NCBI GenBank assembly: GCA_023391815.1
Contig: JAEWAF010000134.1
Location: 14,550-78,549 of the forward strand
Length of the DNA: 64,000 bases
Source of the DNA: Pseudomonadota bacterium
Lineage (GTDB): Bacteria > Pseudomonadota > Gammaproteobacteria > Steroidobacterales > Steroidobacteraceae
Direction of reading: 5' to 3'
The notes under the pieces were generated by a model. That model did not search any database, was not told the DNA's origin, and was given only the letters and a program-made list of their open reading frames with translations. A program made the position numbers and the translations under genes. Below, piece by piece: positions 48,915 through 57,489 of the stretch; the stretch's first letter is position 1; every line of letters starts with the position of its first letter.

Positions 48915-51126
48915 TGTCGGCGACGTCCTCAAGGATCTGCGCAGTCAGGGCCTGATCTTCATTTACAACGACCAGATCGTGCCGGCGGACCTGCGGGTGA
49001 ACGTCGAGCCCGGCGCAACCCATGGACTGGAGCTGGCCCGAGAAATTCTCGGTGCACACGGGTTGACGGTTTCCGAAGCGGCACCGCGCGTCTACGCAGT
49101 CGTGCGTGAATCAGCCGACACTCCGCCACCCCGTCCGACCCTTGCCGCGAAGCCCGAGCCCGCGAAAGTGGAAGAGGTCGTGGTCCAGACCAGCCGCTAC
49201 GTGCTGGCCGCCGACAGCATCGCACCCAGGAATTTTCTGACTCAGGACGAGGTGCAGGCGATGCCGCGCCTCGCGGATGAAACATTGCGGGCCGTTCAAC
49301 GGTTGCCGGGCGCCGCGACCAACGGTGTCTCCAGTCTCGGACCGATTCGCGGCGGCGAGCCCAATGAAACAGCCATTCTGCTCAACGGCCTGCGGCTGTA
49401 CGAGCCGTTTCATCTGAAGAACTTCTACAGCCCCATCAGTCTGCTGGACTCGCGGCTGATCGACGGCATCGAGTTCCATTCGGGCGGCTTTCCCGCGCCC
49501 TTCGGCGATCGCATGAGCGCCATCATCGACGCGCGGACCATTCGCCCGGCGCAGCGTTACTACGAAGCCGGCATCAGCTTGTTCAACACCAGCGCGCTGG
49601 CTGCGACGGACTTCGCGGATGGCCGCGGTCGAGCGCTGGTCTCGGCTCGTCGCGGCAATCTCGGCGAGCTCGCGCAGTTCGCGGAAGAAGATTTTGGCAA
49701 ACCCGACTATTCGGACGGTTTCGCGCGCGCGGAATACACGCTGAATGAGCAGACGCGGATTTCCTTCGATGCGCTCGCGTCCGGCGATCAGATCGTCGCC
49801 AAGCGTGACGAAGGTGCCCAGCAGGCGCGCGCCAAGTATCGAAACATCTACGGCTGGCTGACAGTGGACCACGACTGGTCCCCGCAGCTGTCGACTCGCG
49901 TGATCGGCTCCTTCACCGATCTGGTCAACGAGCGACGCGGCTGGGTCGATGAGCCGGGGCAGCGCACCGGCCAGGTGAAGGACGATCGCACGTTTCATAT
50001 CGCCGGGCTGCGCCTGGAAAACAGCTGGGAGGTCGGCGCATTCACGCATCGCTTCGGCGGCGAAGTGCGCAAGCTCTGGGGCGACTATGACTATGCGCTC
50101 GATCTCACCCTCTCGCCCGACTATCCGTTTCCGGGTTCGCCAGGCTCCGTGACCACGCGTCGCGCCTCGCCGGCTCCGCAGGGTTATGAGAATTCAGCGT
50201 ATTGGGACGTGCGAACGACTCTCGGCCAGCGCTGGACCATCGAGACCGGCGCGCGCGTCGACGTGCAGACTTACGATGGCACCGACGACGGCGAGCAATT
50301 GAGCCCGCGCGTCAGCGTGCTCTATGCCTGGTCACCGGCCACCAAGCTGCGCGCCGGCTGGGGACGTTTCTTCCAGTCTCAAGGCATCAATGAGCTGCAA
50401 GTCGAGGACGGCGTGTCGCAGTTCTATCCCGCTCAACACGCCGACCATGCGATTCTGAGCCTGGAGCACGCCTTCGATGAGGGCTTCGATATTCGTGTCG
50501 AGGCCTACCGCAAATACTATCGACGCATTCACCCGCGCTTCGAGAACATGCTCGATCCGCTGGTGCTGTTCCCTGAAGCGGAGTTCGATCGCGTCATGGT
50601 CGACGCGCACAGTGCTCGCGCCGAAGGGGTGGAAGTGCTGATGCAGATGAGGCCGCGCGGCAGCTGGAGCGGCTGGCTCAGCTACACGTGGTCGCAGGTT
50701 ACCGATCGGATCGATAATGCAGAGGTGCCGCGCAGCTGGGATCAAAGACATGCGGTCAGTCTCGGCGTGAGCTGGGCGAGCGGACCGTGGACCGCCACGC
50801 TCATCGATAGTTATCACAGCGGCTGGCCGACCACGCGGCTGCCCCTCGATCCGGTGACGGGCGTGCCGATCCTCGACGTGTCGGCGCGCAACCGCAGCCG
50901 CTTCAAGGATTTCAATTCCCTCGATATGCGCCTGACGCGAACATTCCTCATGCCGCACGGCGCGCTGGACGTGTTCGTCGAGGTCACCAACTCGCTCTCG
51001 CGGGAGAATCCGTGCTGTGTCGAATACAAAGCGCGGCAGAACGCGGATGGCTCGACCGGCTACGAGCGCGATCTGAGTTCCTGGCTGCCGCTGATCCCCT
51101 CGGCCGGAGTGCTCTGGCGATATTGA
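48829..51126 (+). CDS. TonB-dependent receptor with N-terminal STN signalling domain
   Basis: A 765-residue protein. Signal peptide (ending HAAMAQ) and STN domain at about 24-95 (GRSVGDVLKDLRSQGLIFIY, HGLELAREILGAHGLTVSEA) are followed by a plug (LRAVQRLPGAATNGVSSLGP, IRGGEPNETAILLNGLRLYE, FHSGGFPAPFGDRMSAIIDA) and a barrel. The STN domain contacts FecR-type proteins, so this is the sensor of the system encoded from 44724. The start lies inside the PAP2 gene, an 86-bp overlap. The ligand is unknown. Confidence 0.92.
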   Translation: MKSALRRLACLSTGLLMCHAAMAQLQGRSVGDVLKDLRSQGLIFIYNDQIVPADLRVNVEPGATHGLELAREILGAHGLTVSEAAPRVYAVVRESADTPPPRPTLAAKPEPAKVEEVVVQTSRYVLAADSIAPRNFLTQDEVQAMPRLADETLRAVQRLPGAATNGVSSLGPIRGGEPNETAILLNGLRLYEPFHLKNFYSPISLLDSRLIDGIEFHSGGFPAPFGDRMSAIIDARTIRPAQRYYEAGISLFNTSALAATDFADGRGRALVSARRGNLGELAQFAEEDFGKPDYSDGFARAEYTLNEQTRISFDALASGDQIVAKRDEGAQQARAKYRNIYGWLTVDHDWSPQLSTRVIGSFTDLVNERRGWVDEPGQRTGQVKDDRTFHIAGLRLENSWEVGAFTHRFGGEVRKLWGDYDYALDLTLSPDYPFPGSPGSVTTRRASPAPQGYENSAYWDVRTTLGQRWTIETGARVDVQTYDGTDDGEQLSPRVSVLYAWSPATKLRAGWGRFFQSQGINELQVEDGVSQFYPAQHADHAILSLEHAFDEGFDIRVEAYRKYYRRIHPRFENMLDPLVLFPEAEFDRVMVDAHSARAEGVEVLMQMRPRGSWSGWLSYTWSQVTDRIDNAEVPRSWDQRHAVSLGVSWASGPWTATLIDSYHSGWPTTRLPLDPVTGVPILDVSARNRSRFKDFNSLDMRLTRTFLMPHGALDVFVEVTNSLSRENPCCVEYKARQNADGSTGYERDLSSWLPLIPSAGVLWRY

Positions 51127-51203
51127 CGGCCGGCCCGGCACTGTCGGCTGGCACAAGTCGTGACCGTCCTTGGGTGGAACGCCCTCAATGCCAGGAGACT
51201 GTC

Positions 51204-51692
51204 ATGCAAAAGATCGTGACCCATTTGTGGTTCACCGACCAGGCCGAGGAAGCGGCCCGCTTTTATGTCTCGCTGTTCAAGAATTCGCGCCTCAAGGCCA
51301 TCTCTTACTACCCCAAATCGGCGGAGGCGGTCTCGGGCCGCCCGGCCGGCTCGGTGCTGACGGTCAGCTTCGAGCTGGACGGCCAGGAATACATCGCGCT
51401 CAACGGCGGACCGGATTTCAAGTTCAACGAAGCGATTTCGTTGCTGGTGAAGTGCGAATCGCAGGAGGAAATGGACCGGCTCTATGACGGGTTGATCGCG
51501 GACGGCGGCAAAGCCCAACCCTGCGGCTGGCTCAAGGACAAGTACGGCCTGAGCTGGCAGATCTCCCACGTGGCTCTCGAAAAACTGGTGTTCGATCCGG
51601 ATCCGGCCAAGGTCGACCGGATGATGGCGGCCATGTTCTCGATGACCCGGCTGGATGTGGCCAGGCTTCAGGAGGCCGCGCGAGGACGGTAA
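51204..51692 (+). CDS. VOC/PhnB-like protein
   Basis: A 162-residue protein from the ATG at 51204 (AGGAGACTGTC before it). It starts MQKIVTHLWFTDQAEEAARF and has the paired beta-alpha-beta modules of the vicinal oxygen chelate fold: YVSLFKNSRLKAISYYPKSA, FELDGQEYIALNGGPDFKFN and GWLKDKYGLSWQISHVALEK. This is the 3-demethylubiquinone methyltransferase-like/PhnB subgroup, despite the name not a proven methyltransferase. It stands alone; no function is inferred. Confidence 0.85.
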   Translation: MQKIVTHLWFTDQAEEAARFYVSLFKNSRLKAISYYPKSAEAVSGRPAGSVLTVSFELDGQEYIALNGGPDFKFNEAISLLVKCESQEEMDRLYDGLIADGGKAQPCGWLKDKYGLSWQISHVALEKLVFDPDPAKVDRMMAAMFSMTRLDVARLQEAARGR

Positions 51693-51975
51693 TCCCTGTC
51701 TTACGAATCCTCGCGGGTATGGAACACTTATCCTTGGTAATTCGCCGCCGCGACTAATAGCATTGCAGCACCGAGGCGTCGGCAGATTAACCGTGCGGGT
51801 AGCCCCGCCGAACACCAGCCGGCGCGGGAAAAATACCTAGCGGTGCTTCGAACGTGACCGGGCGCACACGCCCCGGTCGCGCTCGGCGTGAAGATACGCC
51901 TCCGCAGCGCACCGCCTTTCGATTATTAGAGCGACCCACCCGGATCGCATCCGGGGCTGCGAGGACACAGGTTAG
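51693..51975. other. Intergenic spacer before the hybrid kinase
   Basis: This 283-bp spacer contains no gene I can support. Small open frames on the plus strand around 51655-51840 lack any recognisable pattern. It should carry the kinase promoter. Confidence 0.4.
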
Positions 51976-53544
51976 ATGAAGATCCTGCATCTCGAGGACA
52001 ACCCGAGCGATGCGCTCATCATCGAGCGCGGCATTCAGCGACAAGGCATTCCTGCCACTTTCATTCAAGTCCGCAGTCCGGATGAATACTCGGCGGCGCT
52101 TCGCGCCGGCGGCTTCGATGTCGTGCTGGTCGATAACAATCTGCCGGGCTACAGCGCGGAAGATGCGATCGGCGAGGCCAAAGCCAGCTATCCGGACGTC
52201 CCCGTCATCGTTTGTTCCGGCGCCGCCCTCGAGACGGAAGTCGCGGCGAGCTTCGCGGCCGGCGCCAATGATTATGTTCTGAAGGATCATCTGTGGCAGC
52301 TGAGTGCAGCGCTGCGACGGAATTTCAAACCCGCGGCACCGATCGCGGCACCTCCGCAAGCAGCGATGATGCTGCTGGTCGATGTGGTCCAGAAGTTGTC
52401 ACTCGCGCGCGGCATCGACGCCATCGTCGATATCGTTCGCAAAGCGGCTCGCCAACTCACCGGTTGCGACGGCGCGACCTTCGTCCTGCGCGACGGTCCC
52501 TACTGCTACTACGTGGACGAAGACGCGATCTCACCGCTTTGGAAAGGTCAGCGCTTTCCGCTGGAGACCTGCATCAGCGGCTGGGCGATGCTCAACAGCC
52601 AGTCCGCGATCATCCCCGACATATATAAGGACTCACGCATTCCCCATGCCGCGTATCGACCGACCTTCGTGCACAGTCTGGCGATGGTACCGATCCGCTC
52701 GTACGCGCCCATCGGTGCCATCGGCAACTATTGGGCGAACCATCACGAGTGCACGCCGCAGGAATTGATGCTGCTGGAAGCACTGGCGAACACGACAGCG
52801 GTGGCCATGGAGAATGTCGAGGTCTATCAAAACCTGGAACGCCAGGTGCGCGAGCGCACTCGTGAGCTGCAAACGGTGAATCAAGAGCTCGAAGCGTTTT
52901 CATCGGCGGTGTCGCACGACCTGCGCGCGCCGCTGCGAATCATGAATGCCGAGCTGGACATGGCTCGCGAGCACGCCGGCGTGCTGCCGGCCTCCTCCAT
53001 CCTTCGACTCCGCGAGTGCACCACTCGCATGGGCTCGCTCATCGACGACCTGCTGCGACTCTCGCACATCACTCGCACCGAGCTGTACCTGCAACAGACC
53101 GACTTGAGCGAGATCGCGAGCAAGATCATGACCCGACTGCGCAATGCCGAGCCGCAGCGTGACGTCGAGGTCTGTATCGAGCCCGGCCTGACGGCGACGG
53201 CGGATGCGGGCCTGATGAACGTGGTGCTGGAGAATCTGCTGGCGAATGCCTGGAAGTACAGCTCCAAGCGCGAGCGCAGCCGCATCGAGCTCAGCTCATA
53301 TCGCGATAGCGCGGACGGGCTGGTGTATCGAGTGCAGGACAACGGCGCGGGCTTCAATCCGAATCAGGCCGACCGGCTGTTCAAGCCCTTCACTCGTCTG
53401 CACGATGCCCGGCAGTTCCCGGGCGTAGGCATCGGCCTGGCGACCGTCCAACGCATCATTCAACGCCATGGCGGCGACATCTGGGCGACCAGCGACGGTC
53501 GCACCGGCGCCCAGTTCATGTTCACGCTGGGCGCACCGAGCTGA
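51976..53544 (+). CDS. Receiver-GAF-histidine kinase
   Basis: A 522-residue cytosolic signalling protein. The receiver domain (1-115) has Asp53 in VVLVDNNLPGYS and Lys in NDYVLKDHL. A GAF domain (130-280) contains the GCDGATFVLRDGPYCYYVDE and ETCISGWAMLNSQS pattern of phytochrome-like/FhlA GAFs. HisKA has His314 in SSAVSHDLRAPLR. The ATPase domain has the N box VLENLLANAWKYS, and DNGAGFNP and GVGIGLATVQRI. With the receiver at the N-terminus it is probably a phosphorelay component responding to another kinase. No partner is adjacent. Confidence 0.92.
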   Translation: MKILHLEDNPSDALIIERGIQRQGIPATFIQVRSPDEYSAALRAGGFDVVLVDNNLPGYSAEDAIGEAKASYPDVPVIVCSGAALETEVAASFAAGANDYVLKDHLWQLSAALRRNFKPAAPIAAPPQAAMMLLVDVVQKLSLARGIDAIVDIVRKAARQLTGCDGATFVLRDGPYCYYVDEDAISPLWKGQRFPLETCISGWAMLNSQSAIIPDIYKDSRIPHAAYRPTFVHSLAMVPIRSYAPIGAIGNYWANHHECTPQELMLLEALANTTAVAMENVEVYQNLERQVRERTRELQTVNQELEAFSSAVSHDLRAPLRIMNAELDMAREHAGVLPASSILRLRECTTRMGSLIDDLLRLSHITRTELYLQQTDLSEIASKIMTRLRNAEPQRDVEVCIEPGLTATADAGLMNVVLENLLANAWKYSSKRERSRIELSSYRDSADGLVYRVQDNGAGFNPNQADRLFKPFTRLHDARQFPGVGIGLATVQRIIQRHGGDIWATSDGRTGAQFMFTLGAPS

Positions 53545-53548
53545 TCGC

Positions 53549-54586
53549 TTACTTCGCGGCGTCCTCGAATCCTTGCAGGACGTGCGCGACGTTGTGACCG
53601 ATCTCGGCGACGGCATAACCGCCTTCGAGAATGAACACGGTCGGCAGCTTCAGCGCCGCGATCTGCGCGCCGAGCTTGAGATACTCCGGCTCGCGCAACT
53701 GGAACTTGGAGATCGGATCGTCGGCGAACGTATCCACGCCGAGTGAAATCACCAGCGCGTCGGGCTTGAACTCCTCGATGCGACGGACCGCATCGCCCAG
53801 CGCGTCGAACCACAACGCATTGCCGCTGCCGGCCGGCAACGGGTAGTTCCTGTTGTAACCGAGACCTTCGCCGCTGCCCGTCTCGTTCGCGTGACCGAGG
53901 AAGAACGGATACTCGGTGCGCGGATCGCCGTGGATGGAAAGAAACAGCACATCGCTGCGATCGTAGAAGATGGTCTGCGTGCCGTTGCCATGGTGATAGT
54001 CCACGTCGAGCACGACGACTCGCTTGGCGCCGTTATCGAGAAACGCCTGAGCGGCGACCGCGGCGTTATTCACGAAGCAATAGCCGCCGAGAAAATCCGG
54101 GCCGGCGTGATGTCCCGGCGGTCGCGACAACGCGAACGCGGCGCGCTCACCGCCACTGACGATCTGCTGCGCCGTGAGCGCAATGTCCGCGCCGATTTTG
54201 GCGGCGGTCCAAGTGCCCGCCATCAACGGCGTGCCGCTATCGTAAGAATACAAACCCAACTTGCCGGCAAAGTGGTCCGGCTCGATGTCCGTGCGGAAGC
54301 CGCGCACCGGCCACACCGCTGGCAGCGCGTCGTTCGTATAGCCTTGCGCGGTCCACAGCTCCCACGCCTTTTCGAGAAAGCGGATGTAACGAGGCGCATG
54401 CACGCGCTCGATGGCCGCAACCGGAAATTCCTTCGGCTCCAGGATCGGGCCGAGGTTGCGCGCCTTGACCGCGTCGTACACGAAATCGGCGCGCTCCGGC
54501 TTCTCGAAGCACGGCACGAGCTGGCCACGATACATTTCCTTGTCACCGGCGTGCAGACGATGACGATCGCTATAGACGATTTTCAT
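53549..54586 (-). CDS. Acetylpolyamine amidohydrolase/histone deacetylase family enzyme
   Basis: A 345-residue zinc amidohydrolase. The active-site block is ALSRPPGHHAGPDFLGGYCF (His159/His160); zinc ligands are Asp196 and His198 in VVLDVDYHHGNGT and Asp285 in LGVDTFADDP; the catalytic Tyr is in LEGGYAVAEIG. The L1 insert FLEKAWELWTAQGYTNDALP and length favour the acetylpolyamine amidohydrolase branch. It would deacetylate acetylated polyamines or similar amides. Its start overlaps the stop of the upstream TetR gene by 4 bp (ATGA), so both are co-translated. Confidence 0.92.
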   Translation of the reverse strand: MKIVYSDRHRLHAGDKEMYRGQLVPCFEKPERADFVYDAVKARNLGPILEPKEFPVAAIERVHAPRYIRFLEKAWELWTAQGYTNDALPAVWPVRGFRTDIEPDHFAGKLGLYSYDSGTPLMAGTWTAAKIGADIALTAQQIVSGGERAAFALSRPPGHHAGPDFLGGYCFVNNAAVAAQAFLDNGAKRVVVLDVDYHHGNGTQTIFYDRSDVLFLSIHGDPRTEYPFFLGHANETGSGEGLGYNRNYPLPAGSGNALWFDALGDAVRRIEEFKPDALVISLGVDTFADDPISKFQLREPEYLKLGAQIAALKLPTVFILEGGYAVAEIGHNVAHVLQGFEDAAK

Positions 54587-55866
54587 GAACGAACCTTGAG
54601 TCCCACGGCCACCAGATTGGCGATCTCGCGGGCGATGTGTTGCTGTTGGATCGGATCGGTGGGCACATCGTCCTTGACCAGCCAGCTGAGCAGGCCGGGC
54701 AACATCAGCGCCCGCGCATGCACGTCCACTTCCTGGATGGAGCTCTCGCGCATGCCTTGACGAATCAGCTCGTGATAGGCGTCGCCGAGCTGATCGGAAC
54801 GCACCGCGAACTTCGCCTGACCCTCGGGCGACAACGCGCCGTGGCCGACCAGGGGCGACAACGGGTTCAGGTCTTCGTTGGGATAAGCGCGGGCCAGCGC
54901 GTCCATCGACGCCGACAACGCTTCCATGCGCGTGCCCGAATATTCGAGCATGCGATCTTTGATGAACAGAAAGATGCGGAACGCGCGCTCGTAGCATGCC
55001 GACACCACTTCCTGCTTGCTGCCGATGTGGTGATGAAACGTGCGCTTGGTCGTGCCGAGCTGAGCCGCGATCTCTTCGAGCGAAGTGGCATCGATGCCCT
55101 TGCGATTGAACGCGCGCGAGGCCGCTCGTAACAACGCTTCACGCTTGGCTTCGAGCGCGGCATCGCGATCGAACGCGCTCACCACCTGCGGCGCGAGCTT
55201 GGAAAGATCCAGCGGTTGGTAGTTCGGCAACCCGGCGCGGGTAGAGAACCCGTCGAGCACCGTCGCCATCACGGCGGACCGCAATCGCTCCGCACCCATC
55301 GGGCCGACGGCATGCGCCCAAGGTCGCGCCAGCGGTGCCCACGTCACCAGGCTGAGAATGACTCGCGCATTGACCTCGATATCGCAGGCTCGCAACACGC
55401 CTTCGCGCTGGCCGGTGTCGAGCAGGTGCGCCAGGCGAGCGGTCAAGGCGTCGTACAGGCCCTGGATGGTGTCGCGCTGAGTCTGATTCATCATCGCGAT
55501 TTCGGCCCGGGCCGCGATCTCCGGCTCCTTCGGATCGAGCATGCGACCGATGAAATCGACCAGCACATCGGCCGACGTGCCCCCGACTCGTTCGGCCTCG
55601 CGCAGGTGGCGCGCGATGATTTCGGCCGCCCGGCGATAGCACTGAAACACGAGGTCCTCGCGATCGGCGACGTAGTGGTACATCGCCCCGCGCGTGACCC
55701 CCAGTTTCGCGGCGATTTCGGCCAGCGAGGTGAGCAGCACGCCCTTTTGATTTAACTGGCGGGCCGCCTCGTCGAGCACTCGCTCGTGACGATTGACCAC
55801 TCCGGCCCCCGAAGCGGGCGCTTCGGCGGCGGGCTGGGCCGCGCTGTCTTTGGGATTCGAAGTCAT
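54583..55866 (-). CDS. Double TetR-type regulator
   Basis: A 427-residue protein, twice normal TetR length. It has two TetR helix-turn-helix units: residues 29-71 (VLLTSLAEIAAKLGVTRGAM, then YHYVADREDLV) and 246-287 (IDATSLEEIAAQLGTTKRTF, then HHHIGSKQEVV). Each is followed by a ligand-binding helical domain. There is no stop or linker decay between the halves, so it is a genuine fusion. Translational coupling to the deacetylase suggests that it senses a polyamine- or acyl-related ligand. Confidence 0.9.
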   Translation of the reverse strand: MTSNPKDSAAQPAAEAPASGAGVVNRHERVLDEAARQLNQKGVLLTSLAEIAAKLGVTRGAMYHYVADREDLVFQCYRRAAEIIARHLREAERVGGTSADVLVDFIGRMLDPKEPEIAARAEIAMMNQTQRDTIQGLYDALTARLAHLLDTGQREGVLRACDIEVNARVILSLVTWAPLARPWAHAVGPMGAERLRSAVMATVLDGFSTRAGLPNYQPLDLSKLAPQVVSAFDRDAALEAKREALLRAASRAFNRKGIDATSLEEIAAQLGTTKRTFHHHIGSKQEVVSACYERAFRIFLFIKDRMLEYSGTRMEALSASMDALARAYPNEDLNPLSPLVGHGALSPEGQAKFAVRSDQLGDAYHELIRQGMRESSIQEVDVHARALMLPGLLSWLVKDDVPTDPIQQQHIAREIANLVAVGLKVRS

Positions 55867-56089
55867 GGCAGTAAACCGGAGTTACTCATAGTAACCCGCG
55901 GCGAGGCTCCGGTTCACCTCGCGGACGCGATCGCACCCCTCGAGTGCCCGCGAGAGCCGGTTCACATTTTCGAGCGTCGCCGGCCGGGCCGGCCGGCCGT
56001 TTTTCCCACGAATACGCTAGGATTTTCCCCCGAACCCGCCGGGTGGCCTGAGCCACTGCCCGTTTTCCACAAGCAACAAGACGGCTGAC

Positions 56090-56443
56090 ATGGAGTCTTT
56101 TTTCAGTTCGCACGGGCCCGCCGACGCCGGGGCCATTCGCATCAAGGCCGTGCGCTGGCCCGCCAGCGTGCGCCTGGGCCACACCACCGTGCTGACCGGC
56201 AAAGCGATTCAGATTTCCAGCAGCGGCGTGGGATTGCTCATGGATCGAATCCTGCGCGAAGGCGAGACCGCGCTGGTCCGGGTGGACGCCTTCGTGAGCG
56301 GCAATCCGGTCCGCTTGCAGGCGCGGACCAGCGTGGTTTGCTGTACCTGTGTGGGCATGGAGGGATTCCGGATCTCGCTGCGCTTCCAGGAGCTGGACGC
56401 GGATGCGCAGACCGCGGTCGACGCCTTATTGGGCGCCCGCTGA
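56090..56443 (+). CDS. PilZ-domain protein
   Basis: A 117-residue protein. RIKAVRWPASVRLGHTTVLT carries an arginine pair in place of the usual RxxxR, then GKAIQISSSGVGLLMDRILR corresponds to the (D/N)xSxxG strand, and a beta-barrel follows. PilZ domains bind cyclic di-GMP; here the first motif is only partly canonical, so nucleotide binding is uncertain. It stands alone, convergent with dps. Confidence 0.7.
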   Translation: MESFFSSHGPADAGAIRIKAVRWPASVRLGHTTVLTGKAIQISSSGVGLLMDRILREGETALVRVDAFVSGNPVRLQARTSVVCCTCVGMEGFRISLRFQELDADAQTAVDALLGAR

Positions 56444-56459
56444 CCGGCCGCGGGCGCCC
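56431..56459. terminator. Bidirectional hairpin between PilZ and Dps genes
   Basis: GGGCGCCCGC pairs perfectly with GCGGGCGCCC around a 9-base loop between two convergent genes; it overlaps the PilZ stop. No T-run of note follows on either strand, so it is a GC-rich barrier rather than a classical intrinsic terminator. Confidence 0.55.
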
Positions 56460-56472
56460 CCGAAACTTCAAA

Positions 56473-56985
56473 TCACTTCAACAGACTGCGCAACATCCAG
56501 GCCGTCTTTTCGTGAACCTGCAGCCGCTGGGTCAGCAGATCCGCGGTCGACTCATCGCCGCCTTTTTCCGCGGCCGGGAAGGTCGAGCGTGCGGTCCGGG
56601 CGACAGCTTCATGACCGGCGACCAACAGGCGCACCATCTCCATCGCTTCGGGCACGCCTTCGGTTTCCTCGATGGAAGTCAGGCGGGCGAACTCGCTATA
56701 TGTGCCCGGGGCCGGGTAGCCCAGCGAACGAATGCGCTCGGCAATGGCGTCCAGCGCGTTCCACAGCTCGGTGTACTGCTCCATGAACATCAGGTGCAGG
56801 GTATTGAACATCGGGCCTTCGACGTTCCAATGGAAATTGTGAGTTTTCAGATACAGCGAGTAGGTGTCGGCCAGCACCTTCGACAGGCCGTTGGCAATTT
56901 TTTCCCGATCCTTGCCGCCGATGCCGATATCGATGGCGACCTCGCCGCCCTTGCCGCCGTTTTTCTTGGAACTTTCTTTGGCCAT
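56473..56985 (-). CDS. dps: Dps-family ferritin-like protein
   Basis: A 170-residue protein from the ATG at 56985. A Lys/Gly-rich N-terminal tail (MAKESSKKNGGKGGEVAIDI) could bind DNA. The Dps ferroxidase signature appears as LYLKTHNFHWNVEGPMFNTL and HLMFMEQYTELWNALDAIAE. It should form a 12-subunit shell that oxidises and stores iron and protects DNA. Probably oxidative-stress induced, but no OxyR-type site was identified. Confidence 0.92.
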   Translation of the reverse strand: MAKESSKKNGGKGGEVAIDIGIGGKDREKIANGLSKVLADTYSLYLKTHNFHWNVEGPMFNTLHLMFMEQYTELWNALDAIAERIRSLGYPAPGTYSEFARLTSIEETEGVPEAMEMVRLLVAGHEAVARTARSTFPAAEKGGDESTADLLTQRLQVHEKTAWMLRSLLK

Positions 56986-57195
56986 TTCAGATTCTCCCGA
57001 CGCGAAATCGAAGCTGCACGACTGAACTTGTTCAGCATCGTAGCCGGTCGCTCCAGACCGCTCCAACAGCGACGCTCTATGGAGACGATCGATGGCATCA
57101 TCCGGCCCAGGCAGGGCTGCAACATTCAGGAAGGATTCACGGCCGATCATTTGCAATAAGCGCCGCCTCAGCGGACACGCGACAACGACGGGACC

Positions 57196-57489
57196 ATGAG
57201 ACACTTTGTGATGCAGAAATTCATTTTCGGGGCGCTCGCGGGCGTATGCCTGCTCGCCTCCACCGGTGCGTTTGCCAACGACCACAGCAAGGACAAGATC
57301 GCGTCCGCCAGCTCGTTCGCGGCGCTGGATCGTAATGGCGATGGCCGCATCAGCCGCTCCGAGGCCGGCTTCGACCGCAGACTGTCGGAGACTTTCGCCG
57401 AGCTCGACACCGACGGCGACGGCTTCGTCTCCAGCGCCGAATTCGCCGCCGCCGAAAAGAATCGAGTCAGCAAGGTTACGCCGCAGTAG
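57196..57489 (+). CDS. Secreted EF-hand protein
   Basis: A 97-residue protein with a signal peptide (ending GAFA) and two EF-hand loops: DRNGDGRISRSE and DTDGDGFVSSAE, both with complete calcium ligands. An internal ATG at 57211 is an alternative start. The 3' end overlaps the convergent DedA-rhodanese gene by 14 bp. Periplasmic calcium binding is likely; partner unknown. Confidence 0.85.
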   Translation: MRHFVMQKFIFGALAGVCLLASTGAFANDHSKDKIASASSFAALDRNGDGRISRSEAGFDRRLSETFAELDTDGDGFVSSAEFAAAEKNRVSKVTPQ

